From Pectobacterium carotovorum (lineage in GTDB: Bacteria > Pseudomonadota > Gammaproteobacteria > Enterobacterales > Enterobacteriaceae): a DNA stretch of 64,000 nucleotides. Positions 54,100 through 64,000 of this stretch are shown here, one piece after another (within the stretch, counting starts at the first letter, position 1; every line of letters begins with the position of its first letter). The notes beneath the pieces were generated by a model. It searched no databases and had not been told where the DNA came from. It saw only the letters and a list, made by a program, of their open reading frames with translations. Location: assembly GCA_016415585.1 (NCBI GenBank), contig CP066552.1:4216001-4280000 (forward strand), written 5' to 3'. Both the position numbers and the translations under genes were made by a program.

Positions 54100-56655
54100 G
54101 TGAAGTTCGTAAAGTATCTATTCATCCTTGCAGTCTCTTGCATTCTGCTGGGAGCTGCCTCGATATATGGTTTGTACCGTTATATCGAACCCCAACTGCC
54201 CGATGTCGCCACGCTGAAAGACATTCGGCTGCAAACGCCTATGCAGGTCTACAGTGCCGATGGCGAACTGATCGCTCAGTTTGGTGAAAAGCGCCGTATC
54301 CCGCTCAAGCTGGACCAGATTCCCCCTGAATTGGTACACGCTTTTATCGCGACCGAAGATAGCCGCTTCTATGATCACCACGGTGTCGATCCCGTCGGGA
54401 TCATCCGTGCCGCATCCATCGCGCTCACATCGGGTCATGCCTCTCAAGGGGCGAGTACCATTACGCAACAGCTCGCCAGGAACTTCTTCCTGAGCCCAGA
54501 GCGCACCCTGATTCGTAAGATCAAGGAAGTGTTTCTGGCTATCCGTATTGAGCAGTTGCTGACCAAGGATGAAATCCTTGAGCTCTATCTGAACAAGATT
54601 TACCTCGGCTATCGCGCCTATGGCGTTGGCGCGTCGGCACAGGTTTACTTTGGCCGCCCAGTTGACCAGTTGACGCTAAGCGAAATGGCGATGATCGCCG
54701 GTCTGCCGAAGGCGCCATCGACGTTCAACCCGCTCTATTCCTACGACCGTGCCGTTGCCCGTCGCAACGTCGTCCTTGCGCGTATGAAGGATGAAAACTA
54801 CATCACGCAGTCGCAATACGATGCGGCACGTAACGAAAAACTGGTCGCGAATTACCACGCGCCGGATATTTCGTTCTCCGCACCGTATGTCGCAGAAATG
54901 GCACGACAGGAGATGGTCAAACGCTACGGCGAAGATGCTTATAACGACGGTTATAAGGTCTACACGACGGTCACCAAAAAATTGCAAACCGCCGCACAGG
55001 ATGCGCTGCGTAATAACATCCTCGCCTATGACATGCGCCACGGTTACCGCGGCCCAAGCAAAGTGCTATGGAAAGTAGGCGAAGGCGTCTGGGATCAGGC
55101 GAAGATGATTGCCGCCCTGAAAGCGTTGCCGGTCTACGGCCCGCTCTCTCCGGCCATCGTCACCAGCACCACGGCTGACAACGCGATTGCGATCCTGTCT
55201 GACGGCAGCAATATTGCCTTGCCGATGGCAGGCATGCGCTGGGCACGTGCATACCGTTCCGATACGCAGCAAGGGCCAACGCCGAAGCGCGTCACGGACG
55301 TGGTACAGGCAGGCCAGCAGGTCTGGGTACGTAAAGTGAACGATGATTGGTGGCTGGCACAGGTGCCGGACGTCAACTCTGCGATTGTCTCGCTTAACCC
55401 GAAAAACGGTGCGATAGAAGCACTGGTTGGCGGTTTTGACTTTAACCAAAGCAAATTCAACCGTGCGACGCAGGCACTTCGCCAGATTGGCTCCAACATC
55501 AAACCGTTCCTGTACACCGCGGCGATGGACAAAGGTTTAACGCTGGCAACGATTCTGAACGACGTCCCAATCACCCGTTGGGATGCTGGTGCAGGATCTG
55601 ACTGGCGGCCGAAAAACTCACCGGCAACCTACGATGGTCCGATCCGTTTGCGTCAGGGACTGGGTCAATCCAAAAACGTAGTGATGGTACGTGCCATGCG
55701 TGCGATGGGCGTGGACTATGCGGCGGATTACCTGCAACGCTTCGGTTTCCCGGCGCAGAATATCGTCCATACCGAATCGCTGGCGCTGGGTGCGGCCTCA
55801 TTTACGCCGCTACAGGTCGTACGTGGTTATGCCGTCATGGCAAACGGCGGCTATCTGGTCGACCCTTATCTGATCAGTAAGATAGAGAGCGAGGCAGGCG
55901 GTACGGTATTTACCGCGACGCCGAAAGTGGTCTGCGATACCTGTAATCTACCGCTGGTCTACGGTGACACGCCACGTTCTCCGGTGTTAGCGACCACTAA
56001 CGTTGAAGATGTTGCCACGTCAAACGAAGCACCGCCGGTAGGCTTGCCACAGCCCGAGCTGGAGCCTGTCACACCAGAAGCCGCACAGCAAAGCGCCGCG
56101 CAACCTTACGCCCCGCACGTTATCAACACACCGTTGGCATTCCTGATTAAAGATGCGATGAACAGTAACGTCTTTGGCGAACCGGGTTGGATGGGAACAG
56201 GCTGGCGCGCAGGTCGTGATTTGAAACGTCGTGATATCGGCGGTAAAACCGGTACAACGAACAGTTCCAAAGACGCCTGGTTCTCCGGCTATGGCCCGAA
56301 TCTGGTGACGTCGGTCTGGATTGGCTTCGACGATCACCGTCGCGATCTGGGTGCCAGCAGCGCATCTGGCGTCATCAAAGATCAAATCTCCGGCTATGAA
56401 GGCGGTGCGAAATCAGCGCAGCCTGCGTGGGATGATTTCATGAAAGCCGCGCTAGATGGCGTACCGGAACAACCGCTGACGCCGCCACCAGGCATCGTCA
56501 GTGTCGTCATTGACCGCAGCAGCGGCAAGCTGTCTAACGGTGGCGGGAACAGCCGTTCCGAATACTTCATTGACGGTACACAGCCGAAAGAATACGAAGT
56601 GCATGAAGTCGGCACCACGCTGATGGATAACGGACAAAGCGAAGAGCTATTCTAG
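54100..56655 (+). CDS. mrcA: MrcA, penicillin-binding protein 1A
   Basis: Bifunctional class A PBP that polymerises and crosslinks peptidoglycan. Membrane anchor at about residues 5-27 (YLFILAVSCILLGAASIYGLY). The GT51 glycosyltransferase has the catalytic Glu in FIATEDSRFYDHHGVD, then GASTITQQLARNFFL and LELYLNKIYLG. The transpeptidase has Ser-x-x-Lys in GSNIKPFLYTAAM, Ser-x-Asn in GQSKNVVMVRAM and Lys-Thr-Gly in IGGKTGTTNSSKDAWF. 851 residues (E. coli 850). It starts with GTG. A Pro/Glu/Ala-rich stretch near residues 650-670 lies before the KTG region. Confidence 0.97.
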   Translation: MKFVKYLFILAVSCILLGAASIYGLYRYIEPQLPDVATLKDIRLQTPMQVYSADGELIAQFGEKRRIPLKLDQIPPELVHAFIATEDSRFYDHHGVDPVGIIRAASIALTSGHASQGASTITQQLARNFFLSPERTLIRKIKEVFLAIRIEQLLTKDEILELYLNKIYLGYRAYGVGASAQVYFGRPVDQLTLSEMAMIAGLPKAPSTFNPLYSYDRAVARRNVVLARMKDENYITQSQYDAARNEKLVANYHAPDISFSAPYVAEMARQEMVKRYGEDAYNDGYKVYTTVTKKLQTAAQDALRNNILAYDMRHGYRGPSKVLWKVGEGVWDQAKMIAALKALPVYGPLSPAIVTSTTADNAIAILSDGSNIALPMAGMRWARAYRSDTQQGPTPKRVTDVVQAGQQVWVRKVNDDWWLAQVPDVNSAIVSLNPKNGAIEALVGGFDFNQSKFNRATQALRQIGSNIKPFLYTAAMDKGLTLATILNDVPITRWDAGAGSDWRPKNSPATYDGPIRLRQGLGQSKNVVMVRAMRAMGVDYAADYLQRFGFPAQNIVHTESLALGAASFTPLQVVRGYAVMANGGYLVDPYLISKIESEAGGTVFTATPKVVCDTCNLPLVYGDTPRSPVLATTNVEDVATSNEAPPVGLPQPELEPVTPEAAQQSAAQPYAPHVINTPLAFLIKDAMNSNVFGEPGWMGTGWRAGRDLKRRDIGGKTGTTNSSKDAWFSGYGPNLVTSVWIGFDDHRRDLGASSASGVIKDQISGYEGGAKSAQPAWDDFMKAALDGVPEQPLTPPPGIVSVVIDRSSGKLSNGGGNSRSEYFIDGTQPKEYEVHEVGTTLMDNGQSEELF

Positions 56656-56682
56656 CCAGCGTTCGATAGCATCAGACAAAGC

Positions 56683-56715
56683 AAAGAAGGCGCAGGAAAC
56701 TGCGCCTTCTTTCTT
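56683..56715. terminator. Bidirectional terminator between mrcA and nudE
   Basis: GAAGGCGCAG (56686-56695) pairs with CTGCGCCTTC (56700-56709) around GAAA, followed by TTTC. Confidence 0.85.
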
Positions 56716-56755
56716 GCTATGTTGGCTTATTAAAAACAGGTTGGTTTATTAAAAA

Positions 56756-57313
56756 TCAGCGGGGTGTACGGCGCAGCCAGTCCTGAGCCAAAAATAGCGC
56801 ACTGACATTCCGAGCCTCACGGAAATCAGGTTCTTGCAACAGCGACATCATGTCATGCATCGGCCAGCGAACTTGCGGCATCGGCTCCGGCTCATCGCCT
56901 TCGAGGCTCTGCGGGTAAAGCCCGCGAGCCACCACAATATTCATCTGGCTGGAAAAATAGGAGGGTGCCATGGTTAACGTCGCCAGCAATTCCAGTTTTT
57001 CCGCCCCAAAACCGACTTCTTCCATCAGTTCACGGTTCGCGGCTTCAAAGACCGTTTCGCCGGAATCGATCAGCCCTTTGGGAAACCCTAGTTCGTATTC
57101 CTCAATGCCGACAGCGTATTCACGGATCAACAACAATTCATCATCAATGATCGGAACAACCATCACTGCCTGTCGGCCACTTGAACGCATCCGTTCATAA
57201 ACCCGACGTACCCCGTTGCTAAATTCAAGATCGACGGATTCCACATTGAACAGGCGCGAACGCGCTACCGTTTCCACCTTGAGGATTTTAGGTTTTTGCA
57301 GATTATGACTCAT
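56756..57313 (-). CDS. nudE: NudE, Nudix ADP-sugar/dinucleotide hydrolase
   Basis: Hydrolyses ADP-ribose, NADH and diadenosine compounds. The Nudix box is in GFPKGLIDSGETVFEAANRELMEEVGFG (positions about 95-122 with the G-x5-E-x7-REUxEExG pattern). ATG 57313 (185 residues; E. coli 186) gives the MSHNLQKPKILKVE start; the longer frame to 57382 has no support. Convergent with mrcA. Confidence 0.95.
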   Translation of the reverse strand: MSHNLQKPKILKVETVARSRLFNVESVDLEFSNGVRRVYERMRSSGRQAVMVVPIIDDELLLIREYAVGIEEYELGFPKGLIDSGETVFEAANRELMEEVGFGAEKLELLATLTMAPSYFSSQMNIVVARGLYPQSLEGDEPEPMPQVRWPMHDMMSLLQEPDFREARNVSALFLAQDWLRRTPR

Positions 57314-57750
57314 TGATGCCCCCAGAGCGTTACGACCAAAACAACATCTTAGACCAACGCGTCTGGAGGCTGCGTTTACCACAACCTGAATACGACATGC
57401 GGTGGAAATTAAGAAGAGATCGTAAATATTCCTTTTTGATTCTGCTCACATTGTGCGTTAACAGTCACCTTCGCTGCAACTATCGTGACGATGAATTTAC
57501 GTATGGGCAACATGAAGGATACATCCTGTATGAGAAACCACCAGTAAAAGTCAATAACTTAAAAAAAATAAGAATATCCTCATTCAATAGGCATTTTTTG
57601 CTTGTTACTATCATCACCTTATATGATGAATTTTATTCCCAATTGCGTTATTAATCTAAGAAAACAATGTCATACGGGTTATCATCGATTGTATAAGTTT
57701 GTTAAACTCCGACAAGAACAAGGAGCCTCGCGTGTTGGAAGGGATATGAG
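57314..57750. promoter_or_regulatory. Divergent nudE/igaA intergenic region
   Basis: 437 AT-rich bases with the nudE and igaA promoters. A 113-codon plus-strand frame (57313-57654) covers much of it but has no ribosome-binding site and starts on the complement of the nudE start codon; I do not call it a gene. Confidence 0.5.
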
Positions 57751-59898
57751 ATGAGCACAATATTTATCCTATTGGCGATATTGCTTGCCTGTCTGATCGT
57801 TGTCGGAGGCCTTATCGCCTACCGCATGCGACACCGTTTCTTATCCACTCCGCCATTACCCGTTTCGCAATCGCTGCCCCGGCGGTTAACTGAAAACGAA
57901 CGGATCGCCGTTGAGCGTTATCTGGCTCAGGAAAACAGTCAGCAAACCACGCCACTTGATACTCCCAATGAGCAGCCTAAATTGCCGCGTTCCCTGCAAA
58001 ACAATCGGGTTTACCCTGTCACCCATACAATTACACGCTACGGCCTGAGCACTGATACTCAGAGTAAGTGGCGCTATTATATCGATACGCAAGAAATCCA
58101 TCTGCCGCCCAGTTGGGAACAGTTCATTACCGAAAATAACACCGTCGAACTGATTAAGACACGCTCGATTCCGCTAGTCATTTCCTTGAACGGGCACTCG
58201 CTAACCGAGTGTCTCGACGCTCAGCCGCTGACCCCACTACCGAGCAAAGTTCCCGTCCCGAATGCCTCCATCCGTCAGGCAGGTAGTGAACATGCCGAGT
58301 TGGTCACCATCCGTAAGGAAACGCGTGAAGAACATGCGATGCATCACTCTGGGGGCTTGAAGGAAACGGCTGTGCTCTGCGTATCTTTTCTGCTTTTTTT
58401 CATCAGCCTGAATAGCCCTATCGCCCTGCTCCCATGGCTGATCGGTACCGCATCATTATTAGCAGTCTGGAGCCTGTGGCAACTTTTCCGCTCGCCGTCC
58501 GCTCAGGAATTGCGCGATGTGCACTGCCTTCATGGCACGCCGCAAGGCTTGGGTCTGTTTGGCGAATCCAATCAGGGGCCGCTCGGTAATATCTCGCTTG
58601 GTAATATCGATCTGATTTACCCACCTCATTGGCAACCCTATATCACGCAAGACTTGGGGCGAAAAACAGATGTCGATATCTATCTCAACCGACAGGTGAT
58701 CCGTCAAGGGGAACACCTGTCGTTGCATGATGAAGTAAAAAACTTTCCACTACAGCGCTGGGGCAAGAATCTACTGCTATCCGTTGGCTCACTGCTCAGC
58801 CTGATTTTGCTTGTTACTAACGTGCCGCTTGAACTGCCGTTAAAGCTCAGTCTGGCTTGGCTGCAAGGCGCGCAACGTATTCAGGTCACACAGGTCAGCG
58901 ATCTGGAAAAGGCTCAACTCCATATTGGCGACACGCTAGCAGTGCGTGGCAGCGGCATGTGTTATGTGCCTGCAGGCATTCGTCCCGTTTCCACACCGTC
59001 CCCTTATGCGTTCAGCCCTTTCGACTGTTCGGCCATATACTGGAATAAAGCCGCGCCGCTGCCATTACCGGAATCCGAGACGATTGAAAAAGCCTCCGCC
59101 TTGCTTAAATCAGTCAACAGCCAGCTTCATCCACAAACGGACAAAGAGGGCCAGGTCAACTCTCAATTAGCCTCTACGATCCAGAAATCAGGGCTGATTT
59201 TGATGAAAAACTTCGCTGACGTCGTTTTGAGAACACAAGATTTGTGTTGGCAGGAAAACGATTGCTCCCGCCTGAAAAATGCGCTGGTGAACCTAAGCGA
59301 CGTCAAGAACTGGAATACTCTGGTCAAAGACGCAAATTCAGGCACGCTGAAAGGCATGAATGTGGTACTGCCCGCCGTCAGTGCAGAAACGCTGGAGTCA
59401 TTGGTCAACAGTTCTACCGATCAATTCTTCTATCAGGAAATCAATAGTGCAACAGAGTCACTAAACAGCCCACCGCCCGGTGGATTCCTGATTCGCAGCG
59501 ATGAAGGACGGCAGTTCGTTAGCCACCCGCTCCCTCCGATGCCGCTCAATGAATATCGTCCATCGGATCAGTGGCAGGAACTCCAGCGGCTTTCCGCGAT
59601 GCTGTTGCATACACCATTTAATGCCACGGGCGTTATCACACAGCTTAATACCGATGCCAATGGAACCCAGCACATCAGCCTGTACAGCGAACCCGACGTC
59701 ATTACCGTCTGGCGCTATCTCGGCACGTGTCTGCTGCTACTGCTCTTTTCTGCGACGTTTATCGTTAATGCGGTTCTGACCGGCATTAAGATGCGTAAAA
59801 GCCAGAAGCGAGTGACCGATATTCAGCGCTATTACGCCTCACGGTTCAATATGATGACGAATTCGTTCCCGGACAATCGTCCCCAGCTCCCCCGCTAA
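57751..59898 (+). CDS. igaA: IgaA/UmoB family inner-membrane repressor of the Rcs phosphorelay
   Basis: Membrane protein that restrains the Rcs envelope-stress system, through RcsD in enteric relatives. Membrane helices: residues about 3-24 (IFILLAILLACLIVVGGLIAY), two around 205-245, one near 340-356 and one near 655-678 (LGTCLLLLLFSATFIVNAVL). The long periplasmic region lies between the last two and holds cysteines in GMCYVP, FDCSAIY, LCWQENDCSR. 715 residues (E. coli YrfF 711). AAGGG precedes the ATG. Followed by yrfG as in E. coli. Confidence 0.94.
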   Translation: MSTIFILLAILLACLIVVGGLIAYRMRHRFLSTPPLPVSQSLPRRLTENERIAVERYLAQENSQQTTPLDTPNEQPKLPRSLQNNRVYPVTHTITRYGLSTDTQSKWRYYIDTQEIHLPPSWEQFITENNTVELIKTRSIPLVISLNGHSLTECLDAQPLTPLPSKVPVPNASIRQAGSEHAELVTIRKETREEHAMHHSGGLKETAVLCVSFLLFFISLNSPIALLPWLIGTASLLAVWSLWQLFRSPSAQELRDVHCLHGTPQGLGLFGESNQGPLGNISLGNIDLIYPPHWQPYITQDLGRKTDVDIYLNRQVIRQGEHLSLHDEVKNFPLQRWGKNLLLSVGSLLSLILLVTNVPLELPLKLSLAWLQGAQRIQVTQVSDLEKAQLHIGDTLAVRGSGMCYVPAGIRPVSTPSPYAFSPFDCSAIYWNKAAPLPLPESETIEKASALLKSVNSQLHPQTDKEGQVNSQLASTIQKSGLILMKNFADVVLRTQDLCWQENDCSRLKNALVNLSDVKNWNTLVKDANSGTLKGMNVVLPAVSAETLESLVNSSTDQFFYQEINSATESLNSPPPGGFLIRSDEGRQFVSHPLPPMPLNEYRPSDQWQELQRLSAMLLHTPFNATGVITQLNTDANGTQHISLYSEPDVITVWRYLGTCLLLLLFSATFIVNAVLTGIKMRKSQKRVTDIQRYYASRFNMMTNSFPDNRPQLPR

Positions 59899-60015
59899 CG
59901 GCATCGTGCCCGCTCTGCGGTTATGCTAACCTAGCGGCCGTCACTCTTGTCACAATTGCATTGCGCGTCTTCTGCTGCATCACCCCTATAGCACGGCGCG
60001 ACATCTGGAGTCGTT

Positions 60016-60702
60016 ATGAATCCCCACGTTAACTGGCACGATATCGACACCGTGATACTGGATATGGATGGCACGCTGCTCGATCTGGCGTTTGACAGCT
60101 ATTTCTGGCTTCAACTGGTGCCGCAGTCGCTCAGTGAAAAACGTCGCATCAGCCTTGAACAAGCGCACCAGCTTATCGAACAGGAGTACCGAGCCGTTCA
60201 GCACACGCTAAACTGGTACTGTTTCGATTACTGGTCAGAACGTCTCGATCTGGATATCTATCAAATGACGACGGATATCGGCGCGCGAGCCCGATTGCGC
60301 GATGACACCACGCCGTTTTTAGCGGCGCTGCGAGAATGCGGTAAAGAGACAATTCTGCTGACCAACGCCCACCCACACAGTCTGGCAGTAAAAATCGAAC
60401 ACACGGGGCTGGATCAGCACCTTGATTTATTACTTTCCACCCATACTTATGGGTATCCGAAAGAGAATCAGCGCTTGTGGCAGGCCGTACAGCAGCAAAC
60501 CGGCTTCGATCCTGCCAGAACCCTGTTCGTGGATGACAGCGAGCCGATTCTGGATGCCGCGAAAACCTTCGGCATACATTACTGTCTGGGTGTGCGTAAT
60601 CCAGATTCCGGCCAGCCGGAAAAGGTATTCCTGCAACATCCGTCAATGAATGACTACCTTGCGTTGCTACCCGCTCTGCGTCACTCCGTTAATGCAGGGT
60701 AA
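60016..60702 (+). CDS. yrfG: YrfG, HAD-type purine nucleotidase
   Basis: Cytosolic 5'-nucleotidase of the HAD superfamily, with GMP/IMP activity in E. coli. Nucleophile motif VILDMDGTLLDLAFD, motif II ILLTNAHPHSLAVK, Lys in YGYPKENQRLW and acidic motif LFVDDSEPILDAA. 228 residues (E. coli 222). hslR follows after 12 bases, so the two are probably cotranscribed. Confidence 0.94.
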   Translation: MNPHVNWHDIDTVILDMDGTLLDLAFDSYFWLQLVPQSLSEKRRISLEQAHQLIEQEYRAVQHTLNWYCFDYWSERLDLDIYQMTTDIGARARLRDDTTPFLAALRECGKETILLTNAHPHSLAVKIEHTGLDQHLDLLLSTHTYGYPKENQRLWQAVQQQTGFDPARTLFVDDSEPILDAAKTFGIHYCLGVRNPDSGQPEKVFLQHPSMNDYLALLPALRHSVNAG

Positions 60703-60714
60703 TCAGGGGGATTT

Positions 60715-61125
60715 ATGGTGAAAGCTACCGAACAGGCCGACGACGCCGTTCGTCTGGATAAATGGCTCTGGGCCGCCCGCTTCTACAAAACCCGAGCAAT
60801 GGCCCGCGAGATGATCGACGGCGGCAAAGTGCACTATAACGGTCAACGCGGTAAGCCAAGCAAACAGGTTGAACTGAATGCCGAGATTAAACTGCGTCAG
60901 GGCAATGATGAACGCACCGTCATCATTTTGGCCGTCAGCGGCCAGCGCAGAAGCGCGACAGAGGCGCAGGCGCTGTATCAGGAAACGGCTGCAAGCATTG
61001 AGAAACGAGAAAAGCTGGCGCAGGCGCGGAAAATGAATGCGCTGACAATGCCACACCCCGATCGCCGCCCTGATAAAAAAGAGCGACGCGATCTGATTAA
61101 ATTTAAATACAGCGATCAGGAATAG
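60715..61125 (+). CDS. hslR: HslR (Hsp15), ribosome-recycling heat-shock RNA-binding protein
   Basis: Binds stalled 50S subunits that carry nascent chains. An S4-type RNA-binding domain covers residues about 10-75 (VRLDKWLWAARFYKTRAMAREMIDGGKVHYNG), followed by a basic C-terminal tail (DRRPDKKERRDLIKF). 136 residues (E. coli 133). GGGGG lies before the ATG. Upstream of hslO as in E. coli. Confidence 0.96.
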   Translation: MVKATEQADDAVRLDKWLWAARFYKTRAMAREMIDGGKVHYNGQRGKPSKQVELNAEIKLRQGNDERTVIILAVSGQRRSATEAQALYQETAASIEKREKLAQARKMNALTMPHPDRRPDKKERRDLIKFKYSDQE

Positions 61126-61240
61126 CGCTCTGCCCTTCATTTGTTGGTCATCAAACTGATGACCACAGAGAGAAGACTCAGCGATTGCCGCACTACTCAT
61201 CGTCGCACCACTGATCTCCGCACAAATACGAGAAAATATT

Positions 61241-62110
61241 ATGGCTCACGACCAACTACATCGTTATCTGTTTGAAAATTATGCCGTTCGTGGCGAGTTG
61301 GTGACAGTTAACGAGACGTATCAACGTATTTTAACCAACCACGACTACCCAGCTGCGGTACAAACGCTGCTAGGCGAAATGCTGGTTGCCACCAGCCTGT
61401 TGACGGCCACGCTGAAATTCAGCGGTGATATTACCGTTCAGCTTCAGGGCGATGGCCCACTGAAACTGGCGGTGATTAACGGTAATCACCAGCAGCAGAT
61501 GCGCGGCGTTGCCCGTCTGCAAGGGGATATCGCACCGGGGAGTTCGCTGAAAGAGATGGTGGGCAATGGCTATCTGGTCATTACCATTACACCGACTGAC
61601 GGCGAGCGTTATCAGGGCGTCGTCGGTTTAGAAGGTGACACCGTTGCCGAATGTCTGGAAAGCTATTTCCAGCAGTCCGAGCAGCTGCCGACGCGGTTAT
61701 TTATCCGCACTGGCCAACACGAGGGCAATCAGGCTGCCGCAGGCATGCTGCTACAGGTATTACCTGCACAGGATGCCGATCGTAACGATTTTGATCATCT
61801 GGCCCAGCTCACCACGACGGTTAAAGCCGAAGAGCTATTTTCCCTGCCTGCCACCGAGGTTCTGTACCGCCTTTACCATCAGGAAGAGGTTACCGTGTAT
61901 GAACCACAAGATGTCGAATTCCGCTGCCACTGCTCGCGCGATCGTTGCGCCGATGCATTAATGACGCTGTCCGATCAGGAAGTGAATGAGATGATCGAGC
62001 AGGACGGCGAAATTGACATGCACTGTGATTATTGTGGTACGCACTACCTGTTTAATTCGCTGGACATCCGCGCCATACGGCACGACTCATCAGGAAATTT
62101 GTTACATTAA
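61241..62110 (+). CDS. hslO: HslO (Hsp33), redox-regulated chaperone
   Basis: Holding chaperone switched on by oxidation. The chaperone core spans residues 1 to about 230; the C-terminal zinc switch has the CXC pair in [10 protein letters not shown] and the CXXC pair in [11 protein letters not shown]. 289 residues (E. coli 292). It lies 115 bases after hslR. Confidence 0.97.
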   Translation: MAHDQLHRYLFENYAVRGELVTVNETYQRILTNHDYPAAVQTLLGEMLVATSLLTATLKFSGDITVQLQGDGPLKLAVINGNHQQQMRGVARLQGDIAPGSSLKEMVGNGYLVITITPTDGERYQGVVGLEGDTVAECLESYFQQSEQLPTRLFIRTGQHEGNQAAAGMLLQVLPAQDADRNDFDHLAQLTTTVKAEELFSLPATEVLYRLYHQEEVTVYEPQDVEFRCHCSRDRCADALMTLSDQEVNEMIEQDGEIDMHCDYCGTHYLFNSLDIRAIRHDSSGNLLH

Positions 62111-62308
62111 TCATTTTAACGGGTACGAAAGTACTCGTTTTATTTTGCTTATTTTCCCCACCTGCAAACCACCGTGGTTATTTTTCAAACACCCTAAATA
62201 AGCAAAGTTATTAATGAATTTATTTAATTTTATGACTGCTATCGCGGTTAAAATAAGCTCACTCCCTACAATGTTTAGTAGTACGACTATAACTTGAGGA
62301 GTAGCAAC

Positions 62309-63928
62309 ATGCAGATCAACGGTATTACCCCGCAAGCCTTGGCGGGTTATGGAATCCACGATGTCCGCGATATTGTCTACAATCCCAGCTATGAACTGCT
62401 TTTTGAAGAAGAACTCTCCCCTACCCTACAAGGCTATGAACGCGGCATCGAAACCCAACTGGGTGCCGTCGCCGTCGATACCGGCATCTTTACCGGTCGT
62501 TCCCCGAAAGACAAATACATCGTGCGCGATGACGTGACCCGCGACACCGTGTGGTGGTCCGATCAAGGCAAAGGTAAGAACGATAACCACCCGTTGAGCC
62601 AGGAAACCTGGACGCAGCTGAAGCAACTCGTCACCACGCAGTTGTCCGGCAAGCGGTTGTTCATCATCGATGCTTTCTGCGGTGCCAACCCAGACAGCCG
62701 CCTCAGCGTACGTTTCGTGACGGAAGTGGCCTGGCAGGCGCATTTCGTTAAAAACATGTTTATCCACCCGAGCGATGAAGAACTGGAAGGCTTTGAGCCG
62801 GATTTCATCGTGATGAACGGCGCAAAATGCACCAACCCGAACTGGCAGGAACAGGGTCTGAACTCTGAGAACTTTGTTGCGTTCAACCTGACAGAGCGCA
62901 TTCAGCTGATTGGCGGCACCTGGTACGGCGGCGAAATGAAGAAAGGGATGTTCTCCATCATGAACTACCTGCTGCCGCTGAAAGGTATCGCCTCCATGCA
63001 CTGCTCGGCAAACGTTGGCGAAAAAGGCGATGTGGCGGTCTTCTTCGGCCTATCCGGTACGGGTAAAACCACGCTGTCCACCGATCCGAAACGCCAGCTG
63101 ATTGGCGATGACGAGCACGGCTGGGACGACGATGGCGTCTTCAACTTTGAAGGCGGCTGCTATGCCAAAACCATCAAGCTGTCTAAGGAAGCAGAACCGG
63201 ATATCTTTGGTGCCATCAAACGCGATGCGCTGCTGGAGAACGTCACCGTGCTGGCAGACGGCAACGTGGACTTCAACGACGGTTCCAAAACCGAGAACAC
63301 CCGCGTTTCTTATCCGATCTACCACATTCACAACATCGTTAAACCGGTCTCCAAAGCGGGCCATGCCACGAAAGTGATCTTCCTGACGGCGGACGCGTTC
63401 GGCGTGTTACCACCGGTTTCTCGCCTGACGTCCGATCAAACGCAGTATCACTTCCTGTCCGGCTTTACCGCCAAGCTAGCGGGAACCGAGCGCGGCGTGA
63501 CGGAACCCACACCGACTTTCTCCGCCTGCTTTGGCGCGGCATTCCTGATGCTGCACCCGACGCAGTACGCTGAAGTGCTGGTGAAGCGCATGAAGGCGGC
63601 TGGCGCACAGGCCTATCTGGTGAACACTGGCTGGAACGGCAGCGGCAAACGTATCTCGATTAAGGATACGCGCGGGATTATTGACGCTATTCTGAACGGC
63701 AGTATTGATGATGCAGAAATGCAGACGCTGCCCGTCTTCGACCTGGCAATCCCGACCTCGCTGCCCGGCGTCAATCCTGACATTCTCGACCCACGTGATA
63801 CCTACGCGAGCGTCGAACAGTGGCAGGAAAAAGCGGACGATCTGGCACAGCGCTTTATCACCAACTTCGATAAATACACCGATGCTCCGGCAGGCGCAGC
63901 GCTGGTGAAAGCAGGACCAAAGCGGTAA
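62309..63928 (+). CDS. pckA: PckA, ATP-dependent phosphoenolpyruvate carboxykinase
   Basis: Converts oxaloacetate and ATP to phosphoenolpyruvate, the first committed step of gluconeogenesis. Motifs: [36 protein letters not shown], Walker [39 protein letters not shown] and [18 protein letters not shown] 62309 (539 residues; E. coli 540) has GAGGAG upstream; an in-frame start five codons earlier is unlikely. Expected to be induced on non-sugar carbon. Confidence 0.97.
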   Translation: MQINGITPQALAGYGIHDVRDIVYNPSYELLFEEELSPTLQGYERGIETQLGAVAVDTGIFTGRSPKDKYIVRDDVTRDTVWWSDQGKGKNDNHPLSQETWTQLKQLVTTQLSGKRLFIIDAFCGANPDSRLSVRFVTEVAWQAHFVKNMFIHPSDEELEGFEPDFIVMNGAKCTNPNWQEQGLNSENFVAFNLTERIQLIGGTWYGGEMKKGMFSIMNYLLPLKGIASMHCSANVGEKGDVAVFFGLSGTGKTTLSTDPKRQLIGDDEHGWDDDGVFNFEGGCYAKTIKLSKEAEPDIFGAIKRDALLENVTVLADGNVDFNDGSKTENTRVSYPIYHIHNIVKPVSKAGHATKVIFLTADAFGVLPPVSRLTSDQTQYHFLSGFTAKLAGTERGVTEPTPTFSACFGAAFLMLHPTQYAEVLVKRMKAAGAQAYLVNTGWNGSGKRISIKDTRGIIDAILNGSIDDAEMQTLPVFDLAIPTSLPGVNPDILDPRDTYASVEQWQEKADDLAQRFITNFDKYTDAPAGAALVKAGPKR

Positions 63929-63950
63929 ACGCGGAAGAGTATCAATCACG

Positions 63951-63980
63951 AAAAAGGCGCGGATTCCGCGCCTTTCTTTT
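63951..63980 (+). terminator. pckA terminator
   Basis: AAAGGCGCGG (63953-63962) pairs with CCGCGCCTTT (63966-63975), followed by CTTTT. Confidence 0.85.
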
Positions 63981-64000
63981 ATTCATATCTGAACAGCTTT

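Noticed and set aside
57313..57654. 113-codon plus-strand frame between nudE and igaA
   Set aside because: It starts opposite the nudE start codon, lacks a ribosome-binding site, and its composition is that of AT-rich intergenic DNA.

Overview
The window is chromosomal DNA of a pectinolytic soft-rot enterobacterium, most likely Pectobacterium. The backbone keeps the Escherichia coli order around crp and around trpS-dam-aroKB-mrcA-pckA. In the middle sit three tandem secreted pectate lyase genes of the Pectobacterium pelA/pelB/pelC type plus a pelZ-like gene. The signal peptide of the second pectate lyase differs from the well-known pelB leader at a single position.

Layout. 1-3060: a partial second serine hydroxymethyltransferase, a YggS-type PLP-binding protein and a divergent MocR-type regulator (three PLP proteins together). 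3195-16800: core genes fkpA, slyX, slyD, yheV, kefB-kefG, yheS, a LysE-type exporter, yheT-yheU-prkB, yhfA, crp, argD (with tandem ARG boxes) and pabA; an ERIC-like repeat ends on the kefB stop codon. 16800-25930: an accessory block between pabA and ppiA. It starts with a very AT-rich four-gene cluster (a small cytosolic protein, a secreted twin-CX3C protein, a plant-type [2Fe-2S] ferredoxin and a Tat-signal protein of unknown function), followed by the pectate lyase array. 25984-33417: ppiA, then a six-gene operon with an enolase-superfamily sugar-acid dehydratase-like gene and a complete DppABCDF/Nik-type ABC importer. 34053-38376: nirB-nirD-cysG under a promoter with an exact FNR box and a NarL/NarP 7-2-7 site at the E. 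coli spacing, but without nirC. 38864-43575: a histidine-type amino acid ABC importer and an AbgB-like M20 amidohydrolase. 43651-63928: the conserved trpS-gph-rpe-dam-damX-aroB-aroK run, the hofMNOPQ DNA-uptake genes, mrcA, nudE, igaA, yrfG, hslR, hslO and pckA.

How it works together. The pectate lyases are exported by Sec and presumably leave the cell by type II secretion to cleave plant polygalacturonate. Their upstream regions share a dyad at a fixed distance from the start codon and, for two of the three, a CRP-like site. The two ABC importers and their linked enzymes look like plant-metabolite scavenging modules placed between core genes. The least explained part is the AT-rich ferredoxin/Tat/twin-CX3C cluster beside the pectate lyases, which is the best candidate here for an undescribed system. 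No tRNA, rRNA, CRISPR array, transposase or prophage gene was recognised.
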